Positions 18,871 to 28,057 of a DNA stretch of 64,000 nucleotides are shown here, piece by piece. The position numbers were made by a program, and so were the translations under genes. The stretch lies in the NCBI RefSeq assembly GCF_038404745.2, contig NZ_JAYKTT020000054.1, forward strand, positions 62,001 through 126,000. The letters run 5' to 3'. The DNA comes from Chlorogloeopsis sp038404745. GTDB lineage: Bacteria > Cyanobacteriota > Cyanobacteriia > Cyanobacteriales > Nostocaceae. Each line of letters opens with the position of its first letter. The first letter of the stretch is position 1. Under the pieces are notes generated by a model. It saw only the letters and a program-made list of their open reading frames with translations, was not told the DNA's origin and did not search any database.

Positions 18871-19353
18871 ATGGATAATATAGACAATATTGATAGTACT
18901 GCAAGTAATTCTGATCAAAATACAACAGGTACTGAAGCGAATATTGTTGATCAGCCATCATTTCAAGAACTGAAAAATTTTTCGGGTATCATTGATATCG
19001 ATGGTCAGCGTCCGATAGACTCAAGTGATTTAGAGGTTAAGGATACTCTCGACATCGATGGTCAACGTCCAATAGCTAAGAGCAATTTTCAATCAAATGA
19101 AACAATTAACATAGACGGTCAACGTCCGATTGCCAAAAGCGACTTTCAGGATCGTGAAATGCTGGCTATAGATGGTCAGCGTCCAATAGACCCAAGTGAT
19201 TTAGAGGTTAGGGATACTCTCGACATCGACGGTCAACGTCCGATTATTAACAGTAATTATCAAGTTAAGGATACCATTGACATCGACGGTCAGCGTCCAA
19301 TCACTTCAAATAATACTGAAAAGCTTGACATTACAACAGACTATGTTGACTAA
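18871..19353 (+). CDS. Acidic protein of six exact 19-residue IDGQRPI repeats
   Basis: 160 residues, function not recognised. After a 42-residue Asp/Asn/Ser-rich leader without hydrophobic segment or signal peptide, the heptapeptide IDGQRPI occurs six times at residues 43, 62, 81, 100, 119 and 138, always 19 apart. The connecting twelve residues follow the pattern xxS-(D/N)-(F/L/Y)-(Q/E)-x-x-(D/E)-x-(I/L/M)-x. Repeats 1 and 4 are almost identical, suggesting that a three-repeat block was duplicated. There are no cysteines, and glycines occur almost only in the motif. The acidic leader plus iterated short core is reminiscent of multi-core peptide precursors, but a repeat-structured binding or scaffold protein is equally possible. 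A membrane M41-like peptidase gene follows 138 bases downstream on the same strand. Confidence 0.75.
   Translation: MDNIDNIDSTASNSDQNTTGTEANIVDQPSFQELKNFSGIIDIDGQRPIDSSDLEVKDTLDIDGQRPIAKSNFQSNETINIDGQRPIAKSDFQDREMLAIDGQRPIDPSDLEVRDTLDIDGQRPIINSNYQVKDTIDIDGQRPITSNNTEKLDITTDYVD
18997..19338 (+). repeat. Six tandem 57-base coding repeats
   Basis: In-frame 57-base tandem units encoding IDGQRPI plus a 12-residue spacer. The core codons vary at third positions (GATGGTCAGCGTCC, GACGGTCAACGTCC), so protein sequence rather than DNA sequence has been conserved. Confidence 0.85.
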
Positions 19354-19491
19354 AATCATCTGCTTGGATGGGGATTAATCAAGATCATGAATTCATCCAC
19401 TAACAGTAATTTTGGTTCTATTCTTGGTGCGATCGCTTTATATTTAATATAAATGATTAAGAAAAATTAAGCTGTATGAGCGTAGTTAGCC

Positions 19492-20190
19492 ATGAGTAAA
19501 ACCGCCTTAAATTTAATCGCCATCTCTGTTTTTCTCATGACTCTTTCCAGCTTGCTGGGGCCATTATTTCATTTATCGCCCACAGTACCTGCACTTGCTA
19601 CCTTTACGATTTTGGGAATAGCAACTGTTGATACATTGGGTTGGCAAGGTAAGGGTGGAACCATATTGTTAGATTGGATTGCTGGATTTTCTCCTGAACA
19701 TCGAGAACGCATTATCCATCACGAAGCCGGACACTTTTTGGTTGCCTATCTTTTAGATATTCCCGTCATCGGTTATACTCTCAGCGCGTGGGAGGCTTGG
19801 AAACAAAAGCAACCAGGGCAAGGCGGTGTAAGTTTTAATGATCAACAGCTAGCATCCGAACTGGAGCGAGGAACTATTAGCACCCAAATGCTGGATCGCT
19901 ACTGTACTGTTTGGATGGCGGGTATTGCCGCTGAGAATTTAGTATACAAAAACGCTGAAGGTGGGGCTGATGATAAAAATAAGTTGGCTGGAGTTTTAGC
20001 AAGTATGGGTTTTTCTGCACCTGTTTGCGAGCAAAAACAGCGCTTTTTCGCTCTGCAAGCCAAAACTCTCCTGCAAGAAAATTGGTTAGCCTATCAAGCT
20101 TTAGTTAATGCTATGCGCCAACGAGCTTCGGTAGCAGAGTGTATGAGCGCGCTCCAACTCAAGAGGAAACTACCTGAAGATGTGAAATAG
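19492..20190 (+). CDS. Membrane M41-like (FtsH-type) zinc peptidase without AAA domain
   Basis: 232 residues. Two N-terminal hydrophobic segments (LNLIAISVFLMTLSSLLGPLF and the VPALATFTILGIATV region) are followed by a peptidase-like domain with the zinc motif HHEAGHFLVAYLL. A downstream GGADDKNKL can supply the third ligand as the GAxND segment does in FtsH. There is no AAA ATPase module, so this is a stand-alone member of the cyanobacterial and plant M41-like group. The start ATG at 19492 follows an AT-rich leader. Its last 32 bases overlap, tail to tail, the GGDEF gene on the opposite strand. Its substrate is unknown; the adjacent repeat protein is a possible but untested one. Confidence 0.82.
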   Translation: MSKTALNLIAISVFLMTLSSLLGPLFHLSPTVPALATFTILGIATVDTLGWQGKGGTILLDWIAGFSPEHRERIIHHEAGHFLVAYLLDIPVIGYTLSAWEAWKQKQPGQGGVSFNDQQLASELERGTISTQMLDRYCTVWMAGIAAENLVYKNAEGGADDKNKLAGVLASMGFSAPVCEQKQRFFALQAKTLLQENWLAYQALVNAMRQRASVAECMSALQLKRKLPEDVK

Positions 20191-21196
20191 GTTGAGAAAA
20201 AAAGTTTTCGTTTTTACAGCCGATCGCACAGTTACGCCCAGCTGCTTTTGCTTGTAACAGATGTTGATCAGCACGTTCAAGTAGACTGATTCCGTTAGCA
20301 TCATCTTCTGCTCGCAGACATGATGTACCCAGACTTACGGTGAGGTTAATAGACAGTTGGTTGTTAATCGTGAAGGGTTGTTCGCTGACTATACGATTGA
20401 GACGATTTGCTACAACTATTGCCTCATCGTAATTTGTGTTGCCAAGCAAAATCACAAATTCTTCCCCACCATAACGAAAGGGAGTATCCTGGCATCGCAG
20501 ATTATGCTGAAGTCGATGAGATAACAACTGCAAAAGGCGATCGCCAACTAAATGTCCGTAAGTATCATTAACTTTTTTAAAATAATCGACATCTAAAATA
20601 ATTAAACTTAAAGAAGTTCGATGATTACGAGCTTTTTTAATTTGTCTAGGTAATTCCCAATCTAAAGCACGGCGATTGTTTAATTCTGTCAGCGCATCAG
20701 ATAGGGCGATTGTTGACAAAATATCGTTTGTACGGAGCAATTCGCGGTACTTTTGCGCTTTTCGCAAACCTGCTGTCAATTGTGCTAATAATAAGGGCTG
20801 GTTGATGGTTAAATCAACCATAGTTAAATCTCTATTGTCCTTTGGAGTTAGCCAAATGTAGGCATCGGCTCCTTGCTTAAGTGCGATCGCGTTCATCTCA
20901 AACTCCCACTCCCAGCCATAATCGCTTCTGTGAGCAAGCAATTGGGGGCGGTCTTCCAAAAGGATACAGTAGATCCAAGATAGTTTTGTTTGTTCTTTTA
21001 GCCAGTAGCAAAGCTCTAGACTGCCATCATTGCTCGCTTGTACAAGAACAATATCGGGCGGTGTAATTTGAATGTAAGACACTGCCTGATTAACATTATT
21101 GATAACTTCTATGCTAAAGGCACTTGCATCACGGATCTGATCCGGAAGTGTAGTGATAAAGTTTTTGCTTCCAAAGACCAGAATAGAAATTTTCAT
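20159..21196 (-). CDS. Diguanylate cyclase with degenerate receiver domain
   Basis: 345 residues. The C-terminal GGDEF domain (about 185-330) has the active-site GGEEF in PFRYGGEEFVILL. An inhibitory I-site RCQD sits five residues earlier, and the metal-binding LDVDYFKKVNDTYGH is present, so it should make cyclic di-GMP from two GTP with product inhibition. The N-terminal 130 residues resemble a response-regulator receiver, but the segment PDIVLVQASN has Gln where the phospho-acceptor Asp belongs, so phosphorylation control is unlikely. It overlaps the M41-like gene convergently by 32 bases. An unusually long non-coding leader of about 900 bases lies upstream. Confidence 0.88.
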   Translation of the reverse strand: MKISILVFGSKNFITTLPDQIRDASAFSIEVINNVNQAVSYIQITPPDIVLVQASNDGSLELCYWLKEQTKLSWIYCILLEDRPQLLAHRSDYGWEWEFEMNAIALKQGADAYIWLTPKDNRDLTMVDLTINQPLLLAQLTAGLRKAQKYRELLRTNDILSTIALSDALTELNNRRALDWELPRQIKKARNHRTSLSLIILDVDYFKKVNDTYGHLVGDRLLQLLSHRLQHNLRCQDTPFRYGGEEFVILLGNTNYDEAIVVANRLNRIVSEQPFTINNQLSINLTVSLGTSCLRAEDDANGISLLERADQHLLQAKAAGRNCAIGCKNENFFSQPISHLQVVSS

Positions 21197-22108
21197 GGCT
21201 TTGCTTTTTGCCCTATATCAACTTCAAGGATACAAACCTATTAAAACCCCTTAATATTTTTTGTTGCCTATATATACTTATGTATTTTAACAAGGGGTAG
21301 TATCCTATATTTTTTATCTGAAACTAGCATATACACTCATCTCCTCTTCCTAACTGTACTGATCACCACAGTAATTAAAGTTAAAATTCAGGATACTTAA
21401 GTTCCGCCTTTCGCCATTGATCCTTTAAACAGTAAAAATACTGAATTATCTTCAAAAGTAGACAAAGTATTACTGTAACTTACAGGAATTATTTATCCAG
21501 AATTGTTATCCGATAACTTGTTCTCAATAATCTTAGATTTTCCAATAAAAATTGGACAGGTTAAACAATTTTTCTGTTTTTATTATTTTGCTCTACGAAT
21601 GATATATTCTTTATTTTATGTCATCCGTATAAACCATTACTAAGCTGCATTTTTCTAAGGCTAGATAACTAAAAAATCAGTCTTTTTTGCTACTATTAAC
21701 CTGCTATACTTAAGTTCATGTTTTGTTTTAAAACTAATTTTCAGAGTCTCCATAATTCCACAATATCCTGATATTCACTAGGAATTGATAAAATTTTAGT
21801 GAATTATGAGCCTGTTTTTTAAACAAAAACAAGGAATAATATTAATGATACAAAATACAGCTTTATAACAGCTAGCTATTAGCTGTTTTGTCCTCCAGAC
21901 TACTAAGTAGATTTACATAATAGCAAAACTGTAAAAAAATGATCCCAAATAAAACATTAAGAAATAATTCCAAGCTTATAAAAAAACATAGAACCTAGAA
22001 TTAGTTGAGATTAGGGATAGTAAATAGTACTCAGTGTAGATAAGCGGCGACTTGCCGCTTAGGCTGCGATGTTCTTTTTTTATAAACTATTGATTACTCA
22101 ATCAGTAT
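21197..22108. other. 912-base non-coding region
   Basis: Very AT-rich with no ORF worth reporting. It holds the promoter side of the GGDEF gene at its left end and a strong hairpin (22041-22061) at its right end. Whether a plus-strand RNA ends at that hairpin cannot be decided from sequence. Confidence 0.5.
22041..22061 (+). terminator. Perfect 8-bp hairpin, T-run nearby
   Basis: TAAGCGGC-gactt-GCCGCTTA is a perfect eight-pair stem. A run of T starts about 12 bases later (22073-22081), so it is terminator-like but not canonical. No plus-strand gene precedes it for more than 1.8 kb, which hints at an unannotated transcript. Confidence 0.5.
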
Positions 22109-22312
22109 CTATTGATAGCCCTCGATCTCATAACCAGCCGCCACAATAGCTTGTTTAATGGATTCTTCGGAAGCTTGAGATTCTACAGTCACAGTTTTAG
22201 CTTTGATATCTACCTCAACCTTTGCATCAGGTTCCATAGTTTGGATAGATTCCGTAATCGTTTCGGCACAACCTTCACAAGCTATATTTGGAACTTTCAA
22301 TTTTAATGCCAT
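22109..22312 (-). CDS. Heavy-metal-associated (HMA) domain protein, copper-chaperone type
   Basis: 67-residue single HMA domain (ferredoxin-like fold) with the metal-binding CxxC in NIACEGCAETI; such proteins carry Cu(I) to P-type ATPases. It ends in AIVAAGYEIEGYQ as in Atx1-like chaperones. The ATG at 22312 (MALKLKVP) is chosen because GAGG lies seven bases upstream, while the longer version from 22348 adds residues not expected in the family. No ATPase gene is adjacent. It is divergent from alaS, with 227 bases between starts. Confidence 0.85.
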   Translation of the reverse strand: MALKLKVPNIACEGCAETITESIQTMEPDAKVEVDIKAKTVTVESQASEESIKQAIVAAGYEIEGYQ

Positions 22313-22539
22313 GAGTAACCTCATCTTAGAAATTTGCCATATTCTCAAATATCTATCCTATTAAATAAAGATTAATTGCTCATCCGACTACAGTTAGGGG
22401 ATTGTGCTACCATCGCCAGCTGTAAGCTTCGTTGATTTCTCAATCTAGGTTTTCGGGTAGCAGCAAATTCAAACAAAATGTCAGAATTAGGATTATCCTC
22501 TCTGATGCAATTTCACTATCTTACGTAAATATCCCTCCC

Positions 22540-25185
22540 ATGTCTTATCATCCCCAGTTCCTCAGCGGTAACGAAATTCGCACCTTGTTTCTCGACTTCT
22601 ATGCCCAACGGGGACACCAAATTCTGCCAAGTGCCTCCCTCGTGCCAGAAGATCCCACCGTGCTGCTGACGATCGCGGGGATGCTACCGTTTAAACCGAT
22701 ATTTTTGGGACAACGCACGCCAGAATTCAATCGTGCTACTACTTCCCAAAAATGCATCCGCACCAATGATATTGAAAATGTCGGACGCACCCAACGGCAT
22801 CATACCTTCTTTGAAATGTTGGGTAACTTTAGTTTTGGCGACTATTTCAAAGAACAAGCGATCGCTTGGGGTTGGGAAATCTCAACAACTGTCTTTAAGT
22901 TACCTCCAGAGCACCTCGTTGTCAGTGTCTACGAAGAAGACGACGAAGCCTATGCGATCTGGCGAGATCAAATCAGCGTGCCAGAAAAGAGAATTAAGCG
23001 CATGGGTGCAGATGATAACTTCTGGAACTCTGGGCCGACTGGCCCTTGTGGCCCCAGTTCAGAGATATACTATGATTTTCACCCAGAACGGGGTGACGAC
23101 AATATAGATTTAGAAGACGATACTCGATTTATTGAGTTTTATAATCTTGTCTTCATGCAATACAACCAGGATGCAGAAGGCAATCTAACACCCCTTGCTA
23201 ATAAGAATATCGACACAGGCATGGGTTTGGAGAGGATGGCGCAAATTCTCCAACAAGTTCCCAATAACTACGAAACTGATTTAATTTTCCCGATTATTAA
23301 AAAAGCAGCAGAAATTACTGGTGTTGACTACTATAAAGTTGACGAAAAAAATCAAGTTTCCCTAAAAATTATTGGGGATCACGCTCGCGCCGTCGTTCAT
23401 ATGATTGCCGATGAAATCCGTGCCTCCAACGTGGGAAGGGGTTATGTGCTGCGGCGCTTAATTCGGCGTCTGGTGCGTCACGGGCGCTTAATAGGCATTA
23501 ATAGTGAATTTACCACCCAAGTTGCTGAAGTTGCTATTTCTTTGGCTGAAGATGCTTACCCCAATCTCCGTCAACGAGAAAATGCCATCAAAGCAGAATT
23601 GCAACGGGAAGAATCTCGTTTTCTCCAGACGTTAGAAAGAGGCGAAAAACTGCTGGAGGAAATTATTGCTCAGGTGAAGCAGCAAGGCAAAACCCAAATT
23701 AGCGGAGAAGATGCCTTTACCCTATTTGATACTTACGGTTTCCCCTTAGAACTTACCCAAGAAATAGCAGAGGAAAACAACCTGGCTGTCGATGTTGATA
23801 GCTTCAATGTCGAAATGGAAAAACAGAGACAACGCGCAAGAGTTGCTCACGAAAGTATCGACTTAACAGTGCAAGGTTCTCTTGACAAGCTAGCTGAACA
23901 TATTCAAGCTACAGAGTTTTTGGGCTATCTCCAACCAACGACAACTGCCAAAATCGAAGCAATACTTGTAGGTGGCGTTTCCCAAGAAGAAGCAGAAGCA
24001 GGAACTGATGTGCAAATTGTCCTCGACAAAACCCCGTTTTATGCTGAGTCGGGTGGACAAATTGGCGATAAGGGTTATATCTCTGGTGAAGGTGTCGTCG
24101 CTACAATTAATGATGTCAAAAAAGAATCCGATTTCTTTGTTCATTTTGGACGGATTGAACGTGGCACCCTGAGAGTAGGCGATACTATTACTGCCCAAAT
24201 TGATCGCGCTTGTCGGCGTCGCCTGCAAGCCAACCATACAGCCACTCACCTATTACAAGCAGCGCTAAAGAAAATTGTCGATGATTCGATCTCCCAAGCG
24301 GGTTCTTTGGTAGCGTTTGATAGATTGCGCTTTGACTTCAACTGTTCACGCCCCTTAACACCAGAAGAGATTCAGCAAGTAGAGGAACAAGTAAATACTT
24401 GGATTGCAGAAGCACACTCAGCTCATGTGGCAATTCTGCCCCTCGCCGAAGCAAAAGCTAAAGGTGCGATCGCTATGTTTGGGGAAAAATACGGCGAAGA
24501 AGTACGGGTGATTGATTTTCCAGGAGTGTCGATGGAATTGTGCGGTGGAACCCACGTTAGCAACACTGGCGAAATTGGCGTTTTCAAAATTATCTCTGAA
24601 AGTGGTGTTGCTTCGGGAGTACGACGGATTGAAGCTGTTTCTGGCCCGGCGATGCTAGACTACTTGAACGTCCGCGATAAAGTAGTTAAGGATTTGAGTG
24701 ACAGATTTAAAGTCAAACCTGAAGAACTACCAGAGAGAATTACAACTCTCCAAAACGAACTGAGAACCACTCAAAAAGAACTAGAAACACTCAAGTCACA
24801 GCTTGCGATCACGAAATCTGACAGTCTACTGCAAACAGTCGAAACTGTCGGCGACTATAAAATTTTAGTTGCTCAGATGGAAGATATTGATCCAGAGTCC
24901 TTAAAAACAGCCGCCGAACGCCTACAGCAAAAACTTGGCACTGGTGCAGCAGTGGTACTCGGTTCCGTTCCCGAAGCCGGGAAAGTCAGCTTAGTTGCTG
25001 CTTTCTCTCCAGAGGTAAATAAGAAAGGCTTGCAAGCCGGAAAATTTATTGGTGCGATCGCCAAAATTTGTGGTGGTGGAGGCGGCGGGCGTCCTAACTT
25101 AGCACAAGCAGGCGGACGTGATGCGAGTAAGTTACCAGAGGCAATAAAGCAAGCTCAGAGTGAGTTAAAGTCAGCGTTGGCTTAA
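22540..25185 (+). CDS. alaS: Alanyl-tRNA synthetase
   Basis: Charges tRNA-Ala. About 881 residues, full length. Class II catalytic core with FLxFYAQRGH at the N-terminus, TGPCGPSSEIYYD and GRGYVLRRLIRR; an editing domain with zinc ligands HTATH and CGGTH; then a coiled coil and a C-terminal glycine-rich GGGGGGRPNLAQAGG. The start at 22540 (MSYHPQFLSG) matches the family. An upstream in-frame start at 22432 would add 36 residues of non-conserved sequence and is rejected. It is followed by two hairpins, the second a terminator. Housekeeping gene, no unusual features. Confidence 0.97.
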   Translation: MSYHPQFLSGNEIRTLFLDFYAQRGHQILPSASLVPEDPTVLLTIAGMLPFKPIFLGQRTPEFNRATTSQKCIRTNDIENVGRTQRHHTFFEMLGNFSFGDYFKEQAIAWGWEISTTVFKLPPEHLVVSVYEEDDEAYAIWRDQISVPEKRIKRMGADDNFWNSGPTGPCGPSSEIYYDFHPERGDDNIDLEDDTRFIEFYNLVFMQYNQDAEGNLTPLANKNIDTGMGLERMAQILQQVPNNYETDLIFPIIKKAAEITGVDYYKVDEKNQVSLKIIGDHARAVVHMIADEIRASNVGRGYVLRRLIRRLVRHGRLIGINSEFTTQVAEVAISLAEDAYPNLRQRENAIKAELQREESRFLQTLERGEKLLEEIIAQVKQQGKTQISGEDAFTLFDTYGFPLELTQEIAEENNLAVDVDSFNVEMEKQRQRARVAHESIDLTVQGSLDKLAEHIQATEFLGYLQPTTTAKIEAILVGGVSQEEAEAGTDVQIVLDKTPFYAESGGQIGDKGYISGEGVVATINDVKKESDFFVHFGRIERGTLRVGDTITAQIDRACRRRLQANHTATHLLQAALKKIVDDSISQAGSLVAFDRLRFDFNCSRPLTPEEIQQVEEQVNTWIAEAHSAHVAILPLAEAKAKGAIAMFGEKYGEEVRVIDFPGVSMELCGGTHVSNTGEIGVFKIISESGVASGVRRIEAVSGPAMLDYLNVRDKVVKDLSDRFKVKPEELPERITTLQNELRTTQKELETLKSQLAITKSDSLLQTVETVGDYKILVAQMEDIDPESLKTAAERLQQKLGTGAAVVLGSVPEAGKVSLVAAFSPEVNKKGLQAGKFIGAIAKICGGGGGGRPNLAQAGGRDASKLPEAIKQAQSELKSALA

Positions 25186-25199
25186 TTTCTGTTTGTGGA

Positions 25200-25216
25200 G
25201 CAGGCATCTTGCCTGC
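25200..25216. repeat. Short palindrome GCAGGCA-tct-TGCCTGC
   Basis: Perfect seven-pair stem with a three-base loop, 14 bases after the alaS stop codon, without a T-run. Short palindromes of this form are common between cyanobacterial genes. Confidence 0.6.
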
Positions 25217-25242
25217 CTGGAAATTATTAACAAATTTTGAGA

Positions 25243-25273
25243 ATGGGTTGGGCGAAGGCATGACCCATTTTTT
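25243..25273 (+). terminator. alaS terminator
   Basis: ATGGGT pairs with ACCCAT across a 14-base loop, directly followed by six T residues. Confidence 0.65.
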
Positions 25274-25566
25274 ATTTACCTTCAAGAGTAAAACATTCTT
25301 CGGACACTTACGCAAAATTCCTCTAAAATCTTCCTTCCTCCGCGCCCTCTGCGGTTGATTATTCCATAACTCGTGCCTCATTTCTGATTCTATAGGTAAA
25401 CGCCAATTAAGACTAGGCATTTCCTTAGACAGAGGTTTTAACCTAGTAGAAAATTTATCTTTAAATCACTAGTTTCTAAGTGTATTTTGAAACTCCCGCC
25501 ACGAACCAATTGGATTTTGTGGCAGAAATTTTTGCAAACAGCGAATACAGTGCGGGAGTAGAGTAT

Positions 25567-27027
25567 ATGGCAATAATAGAAGTTTTACAAAGAATTTCTG
25601 ATACTATCTGGGAAATTCCAATTTCCTACAAACAGGGAATGCTTGTTCCTGCTCGGATCTACGGAACAGAAAAGATAATTCAGGAATTAGACGAAGCGGT
25701 ATACGATCAAGTCACAAATGTAGCTACACTTCCAGGGATAACTAAGTATGCTTTGTGTATGCCAGACGGACACTTTGGTTATGGTTTTCCGATTGGTGGT
25801 GTAGCAGCAATGGATGTGGAGCAAGGAGGAGTGATTTCTCCTGGCGGGATCGGTTTTGATATTAATTGCGGGATGCGCTTAATAGTTACTGATTTAACTT
25901 ATGATCAAGTAAAGCCTCATATCAAAAAGTTAGTAGATAAACTTTACGAAAGAGTACCTGCTGGAGTAGGAAGCACAGGTTTTGTGAAACTTTCACGCAA
26001 TGAGTTTCGCAAAGTGGTAGAAGAAGGCGCCCAATGGTGTGTTCGCAATGGCTATGGTAGGGAAGAAGACTTGCAGTTTATTGAAGAAAATGGGTGTATT
26101 GTAGGTGCTGACTCTGCCAAAATCAGTGAAAAGGCAATTGATCGAGGTGTCAACCAAATTGGCACTTTGGGATCTGGTAACCATTATCTAGAAATTCAAA
26201 TTGCTCAACCAGAAAATATTTTTGATCGCGAATTAGCCACAAGTTTAGGAATTACTATCCCCAATCAAGTAGTCGTGATGTTCCACTGTGGTAGTCGGGG
26301 TTTCGGACATCAAGTAGCTACAGATTATCTGCAAATTTTTCTCAAAGTGATGGAAAGTAAATATGGCATTAAAATTCTGGATCGAGAATTAGCCTGTGCG
26401 CCTTTCTACTCTCCTGAAGGACAAGCCTATTTTACTGCTATGAAATGCGGCATTAATATGTCGTTTGCCAATCGTCAAGTTATTCTACATCGCATCCGAG
26501 AAGTATTTTCAGAGATTCTCAAAAAGCCACCAGAAGATTTAGATCTGCATATGGTCTATGATGTAGCCCATAACACTGCCAAACTAGAGCGACATATTGT
26601 TGATGGTAAAGAGCGATCGCTCCTTGTTCATCGTAAGGGTGCTACTCGCGCTTTTGCTTCTGGTATGGCAGATTTGCCCAAGCAATATAAGAATATTGGA
26701 CAGCCAATAATTATTGGCGGCAGCATGGAAACTGGCTCTTATCTATTAGTAGGGGTACCCAGTGGAGAGCAAACATTTTTCAGCACTGCCCACGGTAGCG
26801 GACGCACAATGAGCCGGGCAAAAGCACGCAAAATTTATCGTGGGGACAAACTCCAAAAAGAAATGGAAAGTCGGGGTATATATGTCCGCAGTACCTCTTA
26901 CTCAGGATTAGCAGAAGAAGCAGGTGGTGCTTATAAAAATATCGATGATGTGATCGAAGCTACTGAGTTAGCAGGAATTAGCAAGCGGGTAGTAAAGTTA
27001 ACACCGATTGGAAATATAAAGGGGTAA
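25567..27027 (+). CDS. rtcB: RNA-splicing ligase RtcB
   Basis: GTP- and Mn(II)-dependent ligase joining a 2',3'-cyclic phosphate or 3'-phosphate end to a 5'-OH end, used in RNA repair and tRNA splicing. About 486 residues, the long form closer to archaeal and eukaryotic RtcB than to the 408-residue E. coli enzyme. Metal ligands visible: DINCGMR, GSGNHYLE, FHCGSRGFGHQ and DVAHNTA. The guanylylated histidine is in STAHGSGRTMSR. The start at 25567 (MAIIEVLQRI) is preferred over 25480, since the extra 29 residues are not family-like. It is followed by a COG0523 GTPase and archease on the same strand, a probable three-gene operon with short gaps. Confidence 0.94.
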   Translation: MAIIEVLQRISDTIWEIPISYKQGMLVPARIYGTEKIIQELDEAVYDQVTNVATLPGITKYALCMPDGHFGYGFPIGGVAAMDVEQGGVISPGGIGFDINCGMRLIVTDLTYDQVKPHIKKLVDKLYERVPAGVGSTGFVKLSRNEFRKVVEEGAQWCVRNGYGREEDLQFIEENGCIVGADSAKISEKAIDRGVNQIGTLGSGNHYLEIQIAQPENIFDRELATSLGITIPNQVVVMFHCGSRGFGHQVATDYLQIFLKVMESKYGIKILDRELACAPFYSPEGQAYFTAMKCGINMSFANRQVILHRIREVFSEILKKPPEDLDLHMVYDVAHNTAKLERHIVDGKERSLLVHRKGATRAFASGMADLPKQYKNIGQPIIIGGSMETGSYLLVGVPSGEQTFFSTAHGSGRTMSRAKARKIYRGDKLQKEMESRGIYVRSTSYSGLAEEAGGAYKNIDDVIEATELAGISKRVVKLTPIGNIKG

Positions 27028-27134
27028 GTAGAAGGCAGAGGACAGAAGGTAAAATACTCTTTATATCTAATGTTCATGAATTTGGATTTTATGTTTAATT
27101 ATGTCCTACTACGTAAGACCTATTTTTACTTATT

Positions 27135-28031
27135 ATGAAAATACGCACACCTTTAACAGTAATTACCGGGCCTTTGGGAAGTGGTAAAACAACATTACTG
27201 CGTTATATTCTCGAAAACTTCCCCAAAAAAATCGCCATTTTAATGAACGAATTTGGCGAAATTGCCATTGACGCCAAAATTATTCAAGGCAAAAATGTCC
27301 AAATGGCAGATTTAGGTGGTGGTTGTGTCTGCTGTTCTTTATTAGGAGAATTTGAAGCTGCTGTTAATGAAATCATTGATTCTATTGATCCAGATATGAT
27401 TGTGGTAGAAACAACTGGAGTTGCAGAACCAGACGCTTTAGTTTTTGACATTCAAGAGAGTTTGATTAAAGTACGACTAGATGGAGTAATTACGGTAATT
27501 GATGCCGATGCAATGGTAAAATATCCATCTGTTGGACACACAACTCAGTTACAAATTGAAGCCGCAGATATTATTCTTTTGAATAAAATTGATTTAGTTT
27601 CTGAAAGCGAGTTACTAACTATAGAAAAAAAATTAATTTCCATTAATGAAATTGCTTCGATTGTTTATGCTGTTAGAGGACAGGTAGATCCAGAGTTACT
27701 GTTTGGTATTGGCAGAGAACGAGTACAAGCACCACCACAACATATTCATCAACCAGAGTTTGAATCATTTAGCTACAAATCAACTGCTATTTTTAATCGC
27801 TCATGTTTTGAAGAATTTGTAAATAGTCTGGAAACAAATATTTATCGAGCTAAAGGATTTATCCGCTTTCCTGAAGGTATCTATTTGTTCAATTTTGTAA
27901 CTGGACGTTGGGACTTAGAGTCATTTTTACAAGAGGCAACAGAACTAGTTTTTATCGGTAAATATTTGAGAGAAACAAAAGTAGATATTCTAGAAAATTT
28001 AAAAAAATGTGAGCAGTTATCTCTAAACTAG
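27135..28031 (+). CDS. COG0523 G3E-family GTPase (CobW-like metallochaperone)
   Basis: 298 residues. P-loop GPLGSGKTT near residues 12-20, the metal-binding CxCC motif inside GGGCVCCSLLGEF, Walker B-like VVETTGVAEPDALV, and guanine-specificity NKID. A short C-terminal CobW_C domain ends the protein (AKGFIRFPEG). The family inserts Zn, Co or other metals into client proteins with GTP hydrolysis. This protein lacks the long histidine-rich linker of Zn-scavenging types, having only HQPEFES after QAPPQHIH. It lies between rtcB and archease (107 bases after rtcB, 26 before archease). That position suggests RtcB as the client, since RtcB needs Mn(II) and uses GTP and archease for activation. This role is inference, not shown. 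Confidence 0.88.
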   Translation: MKIRTPLTVITGPLGSGKTTLLRYILENFPKKIAILMNEFGEIAIDAKIIQGKNVQMADLGGGCVCCSLLGEFEAAVNEIIDSIDPDMIVVETTGVAEPDALVFDIQESLIKVRLDGVITVIDADAMVKYPSVGHTTQLQIEAADIILLNKIDLVSESELLTIEKKLISINEIASIVYAVRGQVDPELLFGIGRERVQAPPQHIHQPEFESFSYKSTAIFNRSCFEEFVNSLETNIYRAKGFIRFPEGIYLFNFVTGRWDLESFLQEATELVFIGKYLRETKVDILENLKKCEQLSLN

Positions 28032-28057
28032 TAATCTATATTTGACGTAGCCTATCT

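Noticed and set aside
22432..22539. 36-residue N-terminal extension of AlaS
   Set aside because: Synthetase sequence conservation begins at MSYHPQFLSG, and the extension overlaps the promoter region.
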